Below the pieces are notes generated by a model that was given only the letters and a program-made list of their open reading frames with translations, did no database searches and was not told where the DNA came from. Below, piece by piece: positions 26,575-35,509 of a DNA stretch of 64,000 nucleotides. Source of the DNA: Dinoroseobacter sp965279125 (GTDB lineage Bacteria > Pseudomonadota > Alphaproteobacteria > Rhodobacterales > Rhodobacteraceae); assembly GCA_965279125.1 (NCBI GenBank), contig CBDIHL010000045.1, forward strand, positions 1 through 64,000, written 5' to 3'. Every line of letters begins with the position of its first letter. Positions within the stretch are counted from its first letter, which is position 1. Both the position numbers and the translations under genes were made by a program.

Positions 26575-27465
26575 CTAAGACCTTTCAACGATGGTAAATC
26601 GGATTGCTGCCCAGATCAGCACCGTCACGACCATGTCCTGCGCGATCATCGGCAGCAGCACATCGGTGTCGTCAAACCGGAAGGGCGTCAGATAAAGCGA
26701 CAGCCCTGAGATCGATCCCGGCACCGACACTGCCAGCAGTGCCAGGCAGTTATTGGCGAAGTGAAACCCCCATGCCGCCGCGATGGAGCCTGTTTTGGCG
26801 GTCAGATCCGCCGCCAGCAGCCCGAACAAGGTTGCCGCCGCCAGCATCAGGGGGGCTGTGCCGCCCATGCCTGCGGGATCGAAATGGGCGAGGCCGAATA
26901 GGGTTGACGGGACGAGCATCCAGATGAGGGGGCTGCGAAACCGCGCGGCGAGTTGCTGTTGGAGATAGCCCCGGAAGAGTAGCTCTTCCGCCCCGGTCTG
27001 GATCAGGATTGCGATAAGGGCGAGCGGGAGCAGCAGCGCCCAAATGGTGACGGGTATATTGGGCGTGACGGGATTGCCCAGAAGGAACCAGCCCAGTGAC
27101 AGGATAAGAATGGCGAAGGCGATGGCCGCCCCTCGGACGAAATCGGCGCGCACGCGGCCGTTTTGACCGATGAGGCTGGCGAGGCCGCGTTTGTGCAGCA
27201 GGAGTGCCGCCACAAGGGTGGCAAGCCCCATCCCGAGGAACGTCGATAGGACCAGCAATGTTGCGATGGGCGTGTCTGGCTCTTGCAAGCGGGCAACCCA
27301 TGTGGGGAACGCGTCCCGCCCGACAACCGCCACCAAAGCGCCGATCATCGCGCCGAGCGTCAGCGCGAACACCACCAACGCCACGAAGCATCCAAGCAGC
27401 AAACGCCATAGGGCGGCGCGCTCGGTCGCGGGGGCGATGAAGGCGGCGTGGGCGGGGTAGCGCAT
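26575..27465 (-). CDS. CPBP family intramembrane metalloprotease
   Basis: 296 residues with about eight membrane helices. The CPBP (Abi/CAAX protease) motifs are complete: EELLFRGYL with Glu160, Glu161 and Arg165; LAHFD with His194; and HFANN with His235 and Asn239. Members cleave membrane proteins or peptides; the target here is unknown. ATG at 27465 is the first after the divergent ilvD region. It ends 76-82 bp upstream of the Ser-Asp repeat gene on the same strand, so a functional link to the prepilin-like proteins is possible but unproven. Confidence 0.88.
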   Translation of the reverse strand: MRYPAHAAFIAPATERAALWRLLLGCFVALVVFALTLGAMIGALVAVVGRDAFPTWVARLQEPDTPIATLLVLSTFLGMGLATLVAALLLHKRGLASLIGQNGRVRADFVRGAAIAFAILILSLGWFLLGNPVTPNIPVTIWALLLPLALIAILIQTGAEELLFRGYLQQQLAARFRSPLIWMLVPSTLFGLAHFDPAGMGGTAPLMLAAATLFGLLAADLTAKTGSIAAAWGFHFANNCLALLAVSVPGSISGLSLYLTPFRFDDTDVLLPMIAQDMVVTVLIWAAIRFTIVERS

Positions 27466-27574
27466 GAAGGGGCCTCGAACTCGGAAGGGTCTTGGCGCTT
27501 GTGTGCCGCCGAGGGCTGACCTATCCAAGCGGGTAACGCCATTCAAGACTGAGATGCCCGACGGAGGACACGCC

Positions 27575-29305
27575 ATGAGCAGCCAATTCGACAAATCCAA
27601 ACTGCCAAGCAGATATGTAACCGAAGGCCCCTCGCGCGCGCCGCACCGGTCCTACTTCTATGCAATGGGTCTGGGGGATGAGGAAATCCACCAGCCGTGG
27701 GTTGGCGTTGCGACTTGCTGGAACGAGGCGGCTCCGTGCAACATTGCGCTGAATCGCCAGGCGCAAGCCGTCAAGCTGGGCGTCAAGCAAGGCAATGGCA
27801 CCCCGCGCGAATTTACCACGATCACCGTCACCGACGGCATTGCGATGGGACACGAGGGGATGCGGTCCTCGCTCGCATCGCGTGAGGCGATTGCCGATAC
27901 GGTCGAGCTGACCATGCGCGGCCACTGCTACGACGCGATCGTGGGCCTTGCGGGTTGCGACAAATCACTGCCGGGCATGATGATGGCGATGGTGCGTTTG
28001 AACACGCCTGCGGTCTTTATCTATGGCGGCTCGATCCTGCCGGGTCGGCTTGAGGGCAAAGATGTGACGGTTCAAGACGTGTTCGAGGCCGTTGGTCAGC
28101 ACCAAGCGGGCAACATGTCCGACGAAGCGCTCGCCGTGCTGGAGCGCGTGGCGTGCCCGTCTGCCGGCGCATGTGGCGGTCAGTTCACCGCCAACACCAT
28201 GGCCTGCGTGTCCGAAGCGATTGGCCTCGCGCTGCCGAACTCCGCTGGCGCACCTGCACCTTATGAAAGCCGTGATCAATACGGTGTTGCCTCGGGCCGT
28301 GCGGTGATGAACCTGATCGAAAAGAACATCCGCGCGCGGGATATCGTGACGCGCAAATCGCTGGAAAACGCGGCGCGCATTGTGGCCTGTACGGGCGGGT
28401 CCACCAATGCCGGGCTGCACTTGCCTGCGATTGCCCATGAGGCTGGCATTGATTTCGACCTCAACGATGTCTGCGAGATCTTCCGCGATACGCCTTATTT
28501 CGTCGATCTGAAGCCGGGCGGTCAGTATGTGGCGAAAGACATGTACGAGGCAGGCGGTGTGCCTGTGGTGATGAACGAGCTGCGCAAGGCCGGTCTGATC
28601 CACGAGGATTGCATGACCGCCACGGGCCGCGCGATGGGTGAAGAGCTGGATATGGTTCAGCTCAAAGCCGATGGCCGCGTCGTTTACCCAATTGAAACCC
28701 CCATCTCCGAGACTGGCGGTGTTGTTGGTTTGACCGGCAATCTCGCACCTGAAGGGGCCATCGTGAAGATCGCAGGCATGACCGAAGATCAACTAAGCTT
28801 CACGGGCCCTGCGCGTGTGTTCGAGTGTGAAGAAGACGCGTTCGAGGCCGTTAAGCAGCGCGCATACGAGGAAGGCGAGGTTATCGTCATCCGCAACGAA
28901 GGGCCTGCGGGCGGTCCGGGAATGCGCGAAATGCTGTCGACCACGGCTGCACTCAGCGGGCAGGGCATGGGCAAAAAGGTGGCGCTGATCACCGATGGGC
29001 GTTTCTCTGGTGCAACACGTGGCTTCTGTGTGGGCCATGTTGGCCCCGAGGCTGCCCATTGTGGACCAATTGCTTTGATCCAGAACGGCGACGTGATAAC
29101 CTTGAATGCAATGGCAGGCGAAATCTCCGTTGCGGTCAGCGACGAGGAGATGGCCCAACGAAAAGCCAATTGGGCAGGACCGAGGAAGACGATCTATGCA
29201 TCCGGAGCACTCTGGAAATACGCGCAGCTTGTGGGCGGGGCCAAGAAAGGCGCTGTCACGCATCCCGGTGCGGACGGCGAAGCGCATATCTACATGGACC
29301 TCTAG
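27575..29305 (+). CDS. ilvD: Dihydroxy-acid dehydratase
   Basis: Dehydrates 2,3-dihydroxy-isovalerate and -3-methylvalerate in valine, leucine and isoleucine synthesis. 576 residues. Candidate Fe-S cluster Cys are 55 (EAAPCN), 128 (LAGCDKS) and 200 (AGACGGQF), spaced as in known DHADs; the C-terminal GRFSGATRGF motif is present. The ATG at 27575 has a strong GGAGGA eight bases upstream; earlier in-frame codons from 27464 are antisense to the CPBP start and not family-like. The next gene may be translated after the stop. Confidence 0.96.
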   Translation: MSSQFDKSKLPSRYVTEGPSRAPHRSYFYAMGLGDEEIHQPWVGVATCWNEAAPCNIALNRQAQAVKLGVKQGNGTPREFTTITVTDGIAMGHEGMRSSLASREAIADTVELTMRGHCYDAIVGLAGCDKSLPGMMMAMVRLNTPAVFIYGGSILPGRLEGKDVTVQDVFEAVGQHQAGNMSDEALAVLERVACPSAGACGGQFTANTMACVSEAIGLALPNSAGAPAPYESRDQYGVASGRAVMNLIEKNIRARDIVTRKSLENAARIVACTGGSTNAGLHLPAIAHEAGIDFDLNDVCEIFRDTPYFVDLKPGGQYVAKDMYEAGGVPVVMNELRKAGLIHEDCMTATGRAMGEELDMVQLKADGRVVYPIETPISETGGVVGLTGNLAPEGAIVKIAGMTEDQLSFTGPARVFECEEDAFEAVKQRAYEEGEVIVIRNEGPAGGPGMREMLSTTAALSGQGMGKKVALITDGRFSGATRGFCVGHVGPEAAHCGPIALIQNGDVITLNAMAGEISVAVSDEEMAQRKANWAGPRKTIYASGALWKYAQLVGGAKKGAVTHPGADGEAHIYMDL

Positions 29306-29309
29306 TCCC

Positions 29310-30128
29310 TTGCGCGGGTTGGCCCTGATCGCCTGTTTGGGGCTGACCGCGTGTGGCGGTGGCTTTGGCGGGGGTGGCAGCACGACGGCTGCCCCCTCTA
29401 ATCCCGTCGCGGGATTATCGAACCTGTTTGGATCGCGCCCCGCATCGGAAGTCACGGTCACACAAGACCGTGTTAAGATCGCCGGACCTGACGGCTATTG
29501 CGTCGATCCCACCGGAACCAATGACGGGACGACCAGTGCGTTTGTGCTTCTGGGCAATTGCGCGGCGATTCCCGGATCCCGGCGTGATGCTGAACCTACG
29601 GCACCTGCGATTTTGACGGCATCGGTGGCAGACAATCCCGGTGCCCCAATGGCATCGCGCTTGGCTGAGATGGACAGCTATTTGCGCGACCAGCAGGGTC
29701 GGGCTGCCCTCAGCCGATCCGGGGATGCCGCGACGGTCGAAGTTTTAGACAGCTTTGCCCAAGACGATGTCCTCTATGTGAGGGCGCGCGACACCAGTGC
29801 AGCCAGTGATCCCGAGATGTCGGCCGACTACTGGCGGGCGTTTTTTGACACCAAGAACTCGTTGGTGACCTTGTCGGTGATCGGCGTGCGCTCGAACCCG
29901 TTGCCACCGCAAACCGGGTTGCAGACCTTGCAGGATTTCACCGCACTCGTGCGATCCCGCAATGGCGGACCGGCTGCACCGCCACCTGTGGCCGCCGCAG
30001 CTGCTCCGGCCCCTGTCACCGAGCGGCAAGAACCAACGCCCGCCGCCGCTCCGGCAGCGGCCCCCGCCCCTGCACCGATCTGGGGTGGACTTGGGAATGT
30101 TGGATTTTTGCGCCGCTTGCTGGGCTAA
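29310..30128 (+). CDS. Lipoprotein with Ala/Pro-rich C-terminus, unknown function
   Basis: 272 residues from TTG at 29310. The signal is MRGLALIACLGLTACGGG: lipobox LTAC with Cys15, then a Gly-rich linker. Residues about 45-205 hold a folded domain of unknown family (YCVDPTGTNDGTTSAFVLLGNC, RVRSN-type segments), and the last 70 residues are Ala/Pro-rich, a probable periplasmic linker, ending GFLRRLLG. The longer frame from 29106 lies inside ilvD and lacks a signal. Starts 4 bp after ilvD; co-transcription is likely. Confidence 0.72.
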   Translation: MRGLALIACLGLTACGGGFGGGGSTTAAPSNPVAGLSNLFGSRPASEVTVTQDRVKIAGPDGYCVDPTGTNDGTTSAFVLLGNCAAIPGSRRDAEPTAPAILTASVADNPGAPMASRLAEMDSYLRDQQGRAALSRSGDAATVEVLDSFAQDDVLYVRARDTSAASDPEMSADYWRAFFDTKNSLVTLSVIGVRSNPLPPQTGLQTLQDFTALVRSRNGGPAAPPPVAAAAAPAPVTERQEPTPAAAPAAAPAPAPIWGGLGNVGFLRRLLG

Positions 30129-30166
30129 GCCATGCTTGACGCCGCGCGGATCTCGGGGTGGCCTGC

Positions 30167-30937
30167 ATGAAGTTGGGGCTGTTTTCCAAGGCGCCGCCTG
30201 ATACCTCCGCGTCGCGCGCTGTTTGGGACACGGCGTTGGCGCGTATCGACGGATATAGCGTGCCCGATCTGTCGCAGATGGCCGAGGATGCCGCCTTGCT
30301 TGGCCAGACGCTTGAGACGTTTGCGCATCTTGCGGAAGCTAAAGCTGCGTTCAACCGCCCCGTCAAAGTGCCGTCTTCGCTTGAAGCGCAGGTCGATTGG
30401 ACCGGACGCCCGGCGCTTTGGGTCAGCCGTGTTGTGCCGTCTGGTCACGCGCAGCCCGATAGCGGCACGGAACTGGGCGCGGGCGTGAAGCTATTTCATG
30501 ACTGCCCGCGCGCTGAGATCGCATTGGGTCAACGGCGCAACCGTGCCGCTGCGATGCGCGCGCCCTATGGGTTTGCGCTGGATGTCATGGCATTCGAAGG
30601 CAGCTTCCTGTCGCTGGTGCTTGATCTGCCAACCCCGGCGCTGAAGGGGATGAGCAGGGCGCATGTGCTGACGCTCGACTTCGATTATGTAGCGGATCGC
30701 GCCTTGGGCATCTATGTGCGCCTGAACCTGCGCTGCGGTCCCAATACCGTGACGATGCTGCGCGAAGTGCCACGCGATGGGTCCAGCGGGCTGGTGGCCT
30801 TCGATCTGGCCTATTCCGATCTGGATGCCGAGCGTCTGGACGGCGCTTGGATTGACGTGATGTTTGAAGACCCGGCTTGGCTGGGCGTGCAAATTCACGA
30901 CCTGACCCTGATCCGCAGCCGAAGGGCCGAGCTATGA
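30167..30937 (+). CDS. DUF6478-like protein
   Basis: 256 residues, no signal peptide. Composition and motifs (LEAQVDWTGRPALWVSRVVPS, GAGVKLFHDCPRAEIALGQ, LTLDFDYVADRALGIYVRLNLRCGPN) match my memory of DUF6478, a family seen mainly in Rhodobacteraceae; no function is known. Overlaps the next gene by 4 bp (ATGA), so the two are likely partners. Confidence 0.65.
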   Translation: MKLGLFSKAPPDTSASRAVWDTALARIDGYSVPDLSQMAEDAALLGQTLETFAHLAEAKAAFNRPVKVPSSLEAQVDWTGRPALWVSRVVPSGHAQPDSGTELGAGVKLFHDCPRAEIALGQRRNRAAAMRAPYGFALDVMAFEGSFLSLVLDLPTPALKGMSRAHVLTLDFDYVADRALGIYVRLNLRCGPNTVTMLREVPRDGSSGLVAFDLAYSDLDAERLDGAWIDVMFEDPAWLGVQIHDLTLIRSRRAEL

Positions 30938-31320
30938 GTGACGTTGAAAAGGGCGAGTTGCGTCTGATCTATGAAGGCCTTGCCGATGGTGTGTGGTCCG
31001 GCATTCTGGTTGGTGCTGCCAAGGGCAAGAAAGTGCCTGCCTTGGAAGCGGTGCTGGACGGTAAAGTGCTGGACGGGCTGGAGATCACACCGCGTGCCAG
31101 TATGGCCAGCGCTTGGGATGTGCGGCTGACTTTGGGCGCTGGCACCTTGCAAGACGGCTCAAGCTGCGTGGTGTTCCGGTTGGGTGACGCTACGCTGGCG
31201 TCCTTCACGATCCAGGCGGGGCCTGTCGCGGAGGGCGATCTGGCTGCTGAGCTGACGCTTCTTCGGGCGGAACTGGACATGCTGAAGCGCGCCTTTCGCG
31301 CCCATATGCGTGACGCCTGA
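30934..31320 (+). CDS. Conserved-looking small protein, unknown function
   Basis: 128 residues: a beta-rich core (LRLIYEGLADGVWSGILVG, SCVVFRLGDATLASFTIQAG) followed by a C-terminal coiled-coil helix (LAAELTLLRAELDMLKRAFRAHMRDA). Translationally coupled to the DUF6478-like gene. I do not recognise the family; partner of the upstream protein is a reasonable guess. Confidence 0.7.
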   Translation: MSDVEKGELRLIYEGLADGVWSGILVGAAKGKKVPALEAVLDGKVLDGLEITPRASMASAWDVRLTLGAGTLQDGSSCVVFRLGDATLASFTIQAGPVAEGDLAAELTLLRAELDMLKRAFRAHMRDA

Positions 31321-31405
31321 ATTCGGGCCTGCGTGACGCCGCGTTGCGGATGACATCGCGCGCGCCCGTCGCCATCTTCGCCCCAGCTTGAGGAGGCCCC
31401 TATCT

Positions 31406-33433
31406 ATGACCGACTATCCCCATCTGCTCGCCCCGCTGGATCTGGGCCATGTGACGCTGCCAAACCGCGTGCTCATGGGCTCCATGCATACGGGGCTGGA
31501 AGAGACGGGCGATTGGTCCCGCGTCGCGCGCTTTTATGCGGATCGTGCGGCGGGGGGCGCTGGCTTGATCGTAACCGGCGGGATGGCCCCGAATGCCGAG
31601 GGCGGTGTGTTTCCGGGGGCCGCTGGCTTGTTCACCGATCAGGATATCGCCAACCATCAGCGCGTGACCGGCGCTGTGCATGACGCGGGGGGAATGATCG
31701 CGATGCAGATCCTCCATGCCGGGCGCTATGCCTATAGCCCCAAATGCGTCGCCCCCTCTGCGGTCAAATCCCCGATCTCGCCCTTTGCGCCTGCCGAGCT
31801 GGACGAGGACGGGATTGAGAAGCAGATCGCCGACATCGCCACCGCCGCCGCCCGTGCGCGTGAGGCCGGTTATGACGGGGTGGAGGTGATGGGAAGCGAG
31901 GGATATTTCCTCAACCAGTTCCTCGTCACCCACACCAACAAGCGCGAGGATCGCTGGGGTGGGTCGTACGAGAACCGGATGCGCTTGCCTTTGGAGGTCG
32001 TGCGCCGGGTGCGCGAAGCCGTGGGCGAAGATTTCATCGTCATCTACCGGCTGAGTATGATTGATCTGGTGCCGAATGGATCTTCTTGGGACGAGGTTGT
32101 CACGCTGGCGAAGGCTGTCGAGGCGGCAGGGGCCTCGATCATCAACACCGGCATCGGCTGGCACGAAGCGCGCATTCCGACGATTGCGACGAGTGTCCCG
32201 CGTAAAGGCTGGGCGTGGGTGACGGGTAAGTTGATGGGCGAGGTGTCCATCCCCGTGATCACCTCGAACCGGATCAACACGCCCGAAGTTGGCGAGGAGA
32301 TCGTCGCTGAGGGTGTCGCGGATATGGTGTCGATGGCGCGGCCCTTCCTCGCGGATGCGGATTTCGTGGTGAAGGCCGCGAGCGGTCGGGCGCGGGAGAT
32401 CGCGCCGTGCATCGCGTGCAATCAGGCCTGTCTGGACCATACGTTCGGGGGCAAGCTGACCTCGTGTCTGGTGAACCCGCGTGCGTGCCATGAGGCGGAG
32501 GTGGAGATTGCGCCTGCCTCGGCCGTGAAGACCGTTGCGATTGTCGGCGCTGGGCCTGCGGGCCTGTCCACCGCGATTACCGCCGCCGAGCGCGGGCATT
32601 CTGTGACGCTGTTCGACAAGGCCGACCGCATTGGCGGGCAGTTGAATATGGCGCGGGTGATCCCCGGCAAGGAAGAGTTTCACGGCCTCGTGGATTGGTA
32701 CGCCCAGATGCTGGAGGTGCGCGGTGTGAGCTTGCGGCTTGGGGCTGAGGTGGCCGCGGAGGATCTGACAGGTTTCGACGAGGTGATTGTTGCCACCGGC
32801 GTGCTGCCGCGCGACCCGGAAATCCCCGGTCAGGACGGCCCAAACGTTGTCTCTTATATAGACGTGCTGCGCGGTGGGGCCGAGGTTGGGTCGCGCGTGG
32901 CGATTATTGGGGCTGGTGGGATTGGGTTCGATGTGGCCGAATACCTGGCGCATCAGGGCGACAGCCCGACCGAGGATGTGGCGCTCTGGCAGGCCGAATG
33001 GGGGGTGAGTGATCCCGAGGCGCATCGTGGTGGTCTTGCGCCCGAGGGGCCGAAGCCCGTGCCGCCCGCGCGCGAGATCACGTTGCTGCAACGCAAGGCC
33101 GAGAAGCTGGGCAAGCGGCTGGGCAAGACGACGGGATGGATTCACCGTGCGTCGCTCCAGATGAAATCGGTCAAGATGGTCGGCGGTGTGAACTACGAGC
33201 GCATTGATGACAGCGGTTTGCATGTCAGCACAGGAGAGGCGCGCGAAAACCCGAGCCTCATCGAGGCCGATACGATTGTGATGTGCGCAGGTCAGGTGCC
33301 GTTACGCAGTCTTGCGGATGATCTGGCCAAGCGCGGGATCACCGCGCATGTCATCGGTGGGGCGGATGTTGCATCCGAGTTGGATGCAAAGCGCGCGATT
33401 GATCAGGGCACGCGGCTGGCGGCCACACTGTAG
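31406..33433 (+). CDS. NADH:flavin oxidoreductase / 2,4-dienoyl-CoA reductase-like iron-sulfur flavoenzyme
   Basis: 675 residues. Old yellow enzyme-type FMN barrel at about 1-345 (LPNRVLMGSMHTGLEE, GSEGYFLNQFLVTHTNKR), then Fe-S Cys in CIACNQACLD and LTSCLVNPRAC, then an FAD/NAD Rossmann pair (VAIVGAGPAGLSTAITAAERG and VAIIGAGGIGFDVAEYL). This is the FadH arrangement, used to reduce 2,4-dienoyl-CoA during unsaturated fatty-acid beta-oxidation; related enzymes demethylate amines, so the substrate is probable, not certain. AGGAGG sits 10 nt before the ATG at 31406. Confidence 0.88.
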   Translation: MTDYPHLLAPLDLGHVTLPNRVLMGSMHTGLEETGDWSRVARFYADRAAGGAGLIVTGGMAPNAEGGVFPGAAGLFTDQDIANHQRVTGAVHDAGGMIAMQILHAGRYAYSPKCVAPSAVKSPISPFAPAELDEDGIEKQIADIATAAARAREAGYDGVEVMGSEGYFLNQFLVTHTNKREDRWGGSYENRMRLPLEVVRRVREAVGEDFIVIYRLSMIDLVPNGSSWDEVVTLAKAVEAAGASIINTGIGWHEARIPTIATSVPRKGWAWVTGKLMGEVSIPVITSNRINTPEVGEEIVAEGVADMVSMARPFLADADFVVKAASGRAREIAPCIACNQACLDHTFGGKLTSCLVNPRACHEAEVEIAPASAVKTVAIVGAGPAGLSTAITAAERGHSVTLFDKADRIGGQLNMARVIPGKEEFHGLVDWYAQMLEVRGVSLRLGAEVAAEDLTGFDEVIVATGVLPRDPEIPGQDGPNVVSYIDVLRGGAEVGSRVAIIGAGGIGFDVAEYLAHQGDSPTEDVALWQAEWGVSDPEAHRGGLAPEGPKPVPPAREITLLQRKAEKLGKRLGKTTGWIHRASLQMKSVKMVGGVNYERIDDSGLHVSTGEARENPSLIEADTIVMCAGQVPLRSLADDLAKRGITAHVIGGADVASELDAKRAIDQGTRLAATL

Positions 33434-33570
33434 ACGTCTCGTTAACCAGTCGTTTCATTTCTCGGCATTATGGGGCGAATACCCCGCCATTGTCGGGATC
33501 AGGGCCAAGTTCTGCCCAATTTGACCGCGATACATGTTTCCAACGCAGAAACACGTATCGAGGTAATGTT

Positions 33571-34476
33571 ATGGACAGACTGACGGAAATGGAGGCCTTC
33601 GCCACCGTCGTGGACCAAGGTGGGTTTACCGACGCGGCCAAGAAAATGGGCATCTCCAAATCGGCGGTGTCCAAGCACGTCTCGTCGCTGGAAGCCCGCC
33701 TTGGCGCGCGCCTTTTGAACCGCACAACCCGCCGGGTCAGCCCGACGGAAATTGGCCTTGCATATTATGACCGCGCCCGCCGTGTTCTGAATGATGCGGG
33801 CGAAGCCGACGCGCTCGTCAGCTCCATGCAAAGCGCGCCGTCTGGTCTGCTGCGCATCAGTGTGGCGACGGATTTCGGGGTGAACCACCTGTCCCCGGTC
33901 CTTGGCGATTTTCTGCATCAATACGAAGACATCACCGTGAATATGGTGCTGAATAACCGCTATGTTGAGCTGATTTCCGAAGGCTTCGACATGGCTGTGC
34001 GCATTGGCGAGCTGGAAGACAGCACGCTGCGGGCGCGGCGACTGACCGAAACCTCCAAGCGGATGGTCGCTGCCCCCTCTTATTTCGAGAAATACGGCCG
34101 GCCCGAGAAGATCGATGATCTGAACGAGCATAAGCTGCTGCATTACTCGAACGCGGCCGCCGCCAACGTCTGGAAACTGACAGCGCCGTCGGGCGAGAAG
34201 CGCCAAGTGCGCACCTCCGGCTGGCTGACGGTGAATGACGGGCAATCGCTGTTGAATGCGGCTGTGTCCGGGTTGGGTATCGCATATCTGCCAAGCTTCC
34301 TGTTCGACGACGCCATGAAGGCGGGTCTGGTCGAAGAAGCCATGCCGGATCTGCCCGTTGAGAAGCAGGGCATCTACGCGGTCTATCCTCCAGGTCGCTT
34401 CACGCAGCCCAAAGTGCGCGCCTTCATTGATTTCCTTGTCCGCGAATTCGCCGACAAAGGCCCCGATAAGTGGTGA
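33571..34476 (+). CDS. LysR family transcriptional regulator
   Basis: 301 residues. Classic N-terminal HTH (MDRLTEMEAFATVVDQGGFT, then GISKSAVSKHVSSLEARLG) and LysR substrate domain (LVSSMQSAPSGLLRIS, WKLTAPSGEKRQVR). Sequence style resembles the large DhgR/AaeR-type group of regulators with no set ligand. Preceded by 137 bp without other genes and followed by a strong terminator, so it is its own transcription unit. Confidence 0.88.
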   Translation: MDRLTEMEAFATVVDQGGFTDAAKKMGISKSAVSKHVSSLEARLGARLLNRTTRRVSPTEIGLAYYDRARRVLNDAGEADALVSSMQSAPSGLLRISVATDFGVNHLSPVLGDFLHQYEDITVNMVLNNRYVELISEGFDMAVRIGELEDSTLRARRLTETSKRMVAAPSYFEKYGRPEKIDDLNEHKLLHYSNAAAANVWKLTAPSGEKRQVRTSGWLTVNDGQSLLNAAVSGLGIAYLPSFLFDDAMKAGLVEEAMPDLPVEKQGIYAVYPPGRFTQPKVRAFIDFLVREFADKGPDKW

Positions 34477-34523
34477 TCCCACGCATGATTTTCCTGTGGT
34501 GTTGAGTACCAGTGCCTCACTTT

Positions 34524-34559
34524 AGGTCGGTCTTGGAATGTCCAAGCCCGGCCTTTTTT
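34524..34559 (+). terminator. Rho-independent terminator after the LysR gene
   Basis: A 13-bp stem (AGGTCGGTCTTGG with CCAAGCCCGGCCT; one mismatch and one wobble) with loop AATGT is followed by six T. It lies 47 bp past the stop and before the minus-strand ompA-family gene, so it is best read as a plus-strand terminator. Confidence 0.85.
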
Positions 34560-34573
34560 GATGCCGCATTGGT

Positions 34574-35503
34574 CTAAGGGGGCGAGAGCAACACCACCTC
34601 TACCCGTCTGTTGATCTTACGCCCGGCCTCGTCTGAATTGCCGGTGCGCGGTGCAAGAAACCCGACACCATCGGCGGTGACCTGCGCGGGACGCACGCCG
34701 TAGCGATCGATCAGGCGCGCGCGAACCGCTTCGGCGCGGCGTTTGGACAGCGCGATATTGTTCTCAAGCGAGCCGGTTGCATCCGTATGCCCGACCAGCA
34801 CGACCTGCGCGTCAGGCTGGGTCGTCAAGAACGCGGCAAGCTGGACGACGGAATTGAACCGCTCGTCGGTTAGCGCGTCTGCGCCCGTGGCAAATTCCAG
34901 ATCATCAAGGATCGTGGCCCCGGCTGCGCGCAGTTTCTCGGCCAGATCCATTTCCGAGGCGAGCAATCCAGGCGCAATCGGCGCGGTGCCGGCGACAGGG
35001 ATTTGCGGCGCGGTTCCCGGGGCGCGCACTTCGATCAGCTGCACATATCCGGTGGTGCCGCCTTTGCTGATCAATAAGGTCTGGCGGGCATCGTTTGCTG
35101 GATCCGCAAAGCTGGCGAAATGAAAGTCGCCGAGATCGACGAACATGGCGGGGGCCTCGAGCACCTCGATGGCATAGCGGAAATCGAACCCGCCACAGGC
35201 GCGCGCGCTACATTCAAACAGCACCTCCTGACCGTCCTCGATGAACTGATCGCGGATGTCCTGGAAGATACGCAAGGTGGTCAATCCAGATTGCGGCACT
35301 TGCCACACGCGTCGGGTGATCTGGCCGTCTTGGGCTGAGAGCGGCAAGCCGCCTTGGGCAATGGGGCCAAGGGGGACGGCGTAGCGCCCGGCCTCGACCG
35401 TTTGCTCGAACGCGAGGGTCGCAGCGCGCGGCAGCTCGAACGCGTGTACGTCGGAGGGCAGGCAGGCCCAGCACATCAAGCCAAAAACAGCAGCGCCGCG
35501 CAT
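34574..35503 (-). CDS. OmpA family protein
   Basis: 309 residues with an N-terminal export signal (MRGAAVFGLMCWACLPSDVHA). The C-terminal OmpA/MotB peptidoglycan-binding domain spans about 190-309: LAAFLTTQPDAQVVLVGHTDATG, LSKRRAEAVRARLI and INRRVEVVL are all there. Residues about 20-180 form an unidentified front domain. Anchors or senses the cell wall; exact role not known. Convergent with the LysR unit across the terminator. Confidence 0.88.
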   Translation of the reverse strand: MRGAAVFGLMCWACLPSDVHAFELPRAATLAFEQTVEAGRYAVPLGPIAQGGLPLSAQDGQITRRVWQVPQSGLTTLRIFQDIRDQFIEDGQEVLFECSARACGGFDFRYAIEVLEAPAMFVDLGDFHFASFADPANDARQTLLISKGGTTGYVQLIEVRAPGTAPQIPVAGTAPIAPGLLASEMDLAEKLRAAGATILDDLEFATGADALTDERFNSVVQLAAFLTTQPDAQVVLVGHTDATGSLENNIALSKRRAEAVRARLIDRYGVRPAQVTADGVGFLAPRTGNSDEAGRKINRRVEVVLLSPP

Positions 35504-35509
35504 CTCAGG

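Noticed and set aside
27464..27574. N-terminal extension of IlvD
   Set aside because: A strong ribosome site fits ATG 27575 and the extension overlaps the CPBP start region; it has no transit function in bacteria.
31400..33223. 607-residue open frame on the minus strand
   Set aside because: It lies wholly opposite the FadH-like gene, is His/Arg/Gly-rich and has no domain. High-GC codon bias makes long antisense frames common here.
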